Notes under the pieces: model-generated
Told to the model about the DNA's origin: nothing
What the model saw: the letters and a program-made list of their open reading frames with translations, nothing else
The model's database searches: none
NCBI GenBank assembly: GCA_023382535.1
Contig: JAHDWA010000019.1
Coordinates: 76,541-140,540 of the forward strand
From: Anaerolineae bacterium
Lineage (GTDB): Bacteria; Chloroflexota; Anaerolineae; 4572-78; J111
Reading direction: 5' to 3'
DNA length: 64,000 nt
Translations under genes and position numbers: made by a program
In this document: positions 63,682 to 64,000 of the stretch, one piece after another
Layout: each line of letters begins with the position of its first letter
Numbering within the stretch: position 1 is the stretch's first letter

Positions 63682-64000
63682 ATGAAAAGCAAGTTAATTG
63701 GATTGACTCTTCTCTCGGTTCTGGCCTTATCCACCCTGGCTGCCCCGTTATTGGCCTTTGCTCCGCCATCCTCCCTTCAGCCTGCGGCCCCAACCACCAC
63801 CGTCGTTTACACGCCCACCACTACCCTCCTGGCCAACCCGGAACGGGGTTGGTATCATCATACGGCAACCGGTCACGGCGAGTACACCCCTCTGGATTTG
63901 GCGATGCTCCAGGGGTATCGTCAAAACGAGCAAATCACCTTGATTTTGCGCCTGTTTGATCTCAACGATTTTGTCACCAGCGACATCAGCCCGACCTATC
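63682..64000 (+). CDS. Secreted DUF4874/DUF4832-like protein (3' end outside window)
   Basis: ATG 63682 follows AGGAGGGG. A signal peptide (MKSKLIGLTLLSVLALS, cleavage near LLAFA) precedes a Pro/Thr-rich stretch, then LLANPERGWYHH and ITLILRLFDLNDFVTSDISPTY, the opening of a DUF4874-type barrel found in secreted carbohydrate-associated proteins. 106 codons are visible and the frame is open to the edge. Possibly a glycan-active enzyme; unproven. Confidence 0.8.
   Translation, partial: MKSKLIGLTLLSVLALSTLAAPLLAFAPPSSLQPAAPTTTVVYTPTTTLLANPERGWYHHTATGHGEYTPLDLAMLQGYRQNEQITLILRLFDLNDFVTSDISPTY

Overview
The window looks like a chromosomal segment of an uncultured Chloroflexota bacterium (Anaerolineae/Caldilineae-like). 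This is inferred from gene style, not from a marker gene: secreted proteins with OmpL47-type, SBBP and thrombospondin-3 repeats, one ending in the C-terminal motif YLPLITR, a DUF4874-like protein starting its domain with NPERGW, a bacterial PHAX-domain protein, and STAND/NACHT proteins with effector-associated N-termini. Flanking genes are GC-rich; sampled lines of the signalling cassette at about 32.3-36.8 kb are clearly AT-richer.

Region 1 (1-12.8 kb, + strand) is housekeeping and accessory: the end of a surface protein with an LPVTG-like tail, a FolK-FolE fusion, a CooC-type ATPase overlapping a cysteine-rich partner, an M23 peptidase, a 1455-residue SBBP/TSP3 secreted protein, a serine beta-lactamase-like hydrolase, a methyltransferase and an NAD-dependent epimerase.

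Region 2 (13.1-24.2 kb, mostly - strand): a membrane-anchored alpha/beta hydrolase, DNA polymerase IV, an ECF sigma factor with a two-base gap to an anti-sigma protein fused to a glycoside-hydrolase-like barrel, a three-gene run (methyltransferase-like, KDPG-aldolase-like, SGNH hydrolase), an ASCH protein, a TPM protein and a lipoprotein. Three broken genes lie between 21.1 and 24.2 kb: a frameshifted VOC protein and two adjacent genes that each carry an in-frame TAG.

Region 3 (24.3-60.7 kb, all - strand, densely packed) is the main object. Read in transcription order it has all six BREX type 3 genes in canonical order (brxF, brxC, pglXI, brxHII, pglZ, brxA), followed by mcrB-mcrC. Three blocks are spliced between the BREX genes. 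Block A (brxC to pglXI) holds a trypsin-like protease, a YbjN/CesT-like protein, two tandem STAND-TPR ATPases, a YaaW-like/J-domain membrane protein and a DUF1232 protein. Block B (pglXI to brxHII) is a large NACHT-HEAT-TPR protein. Block C (brxHII to pglZ) is a phosphorelay cassette: REC-ParA-HK-HK-REC, REC-HK, and REC joined to a degenerate NtrC-type AAA+ and a TIR/deoxyribosyltransferase-like domain. A short coiled-coil module with the core RLQKLxEQxA...G recurs on four of these proteins, including the BREX helicase. This suggests that BREX DNA recognition, STAND sensing and a phosphorelay are physically linked in one defence machine; that is inference.

Region 4 (60.7-64 kb): a terminator and promoter insulate the defence operon, with a possible divergent structured RNA. 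Then come a PHAX-domain gene, a complete IS1380-like insertion sequence with a 6-bp target duplication, and the start of a secreted DUF4874-like protein running off the window.
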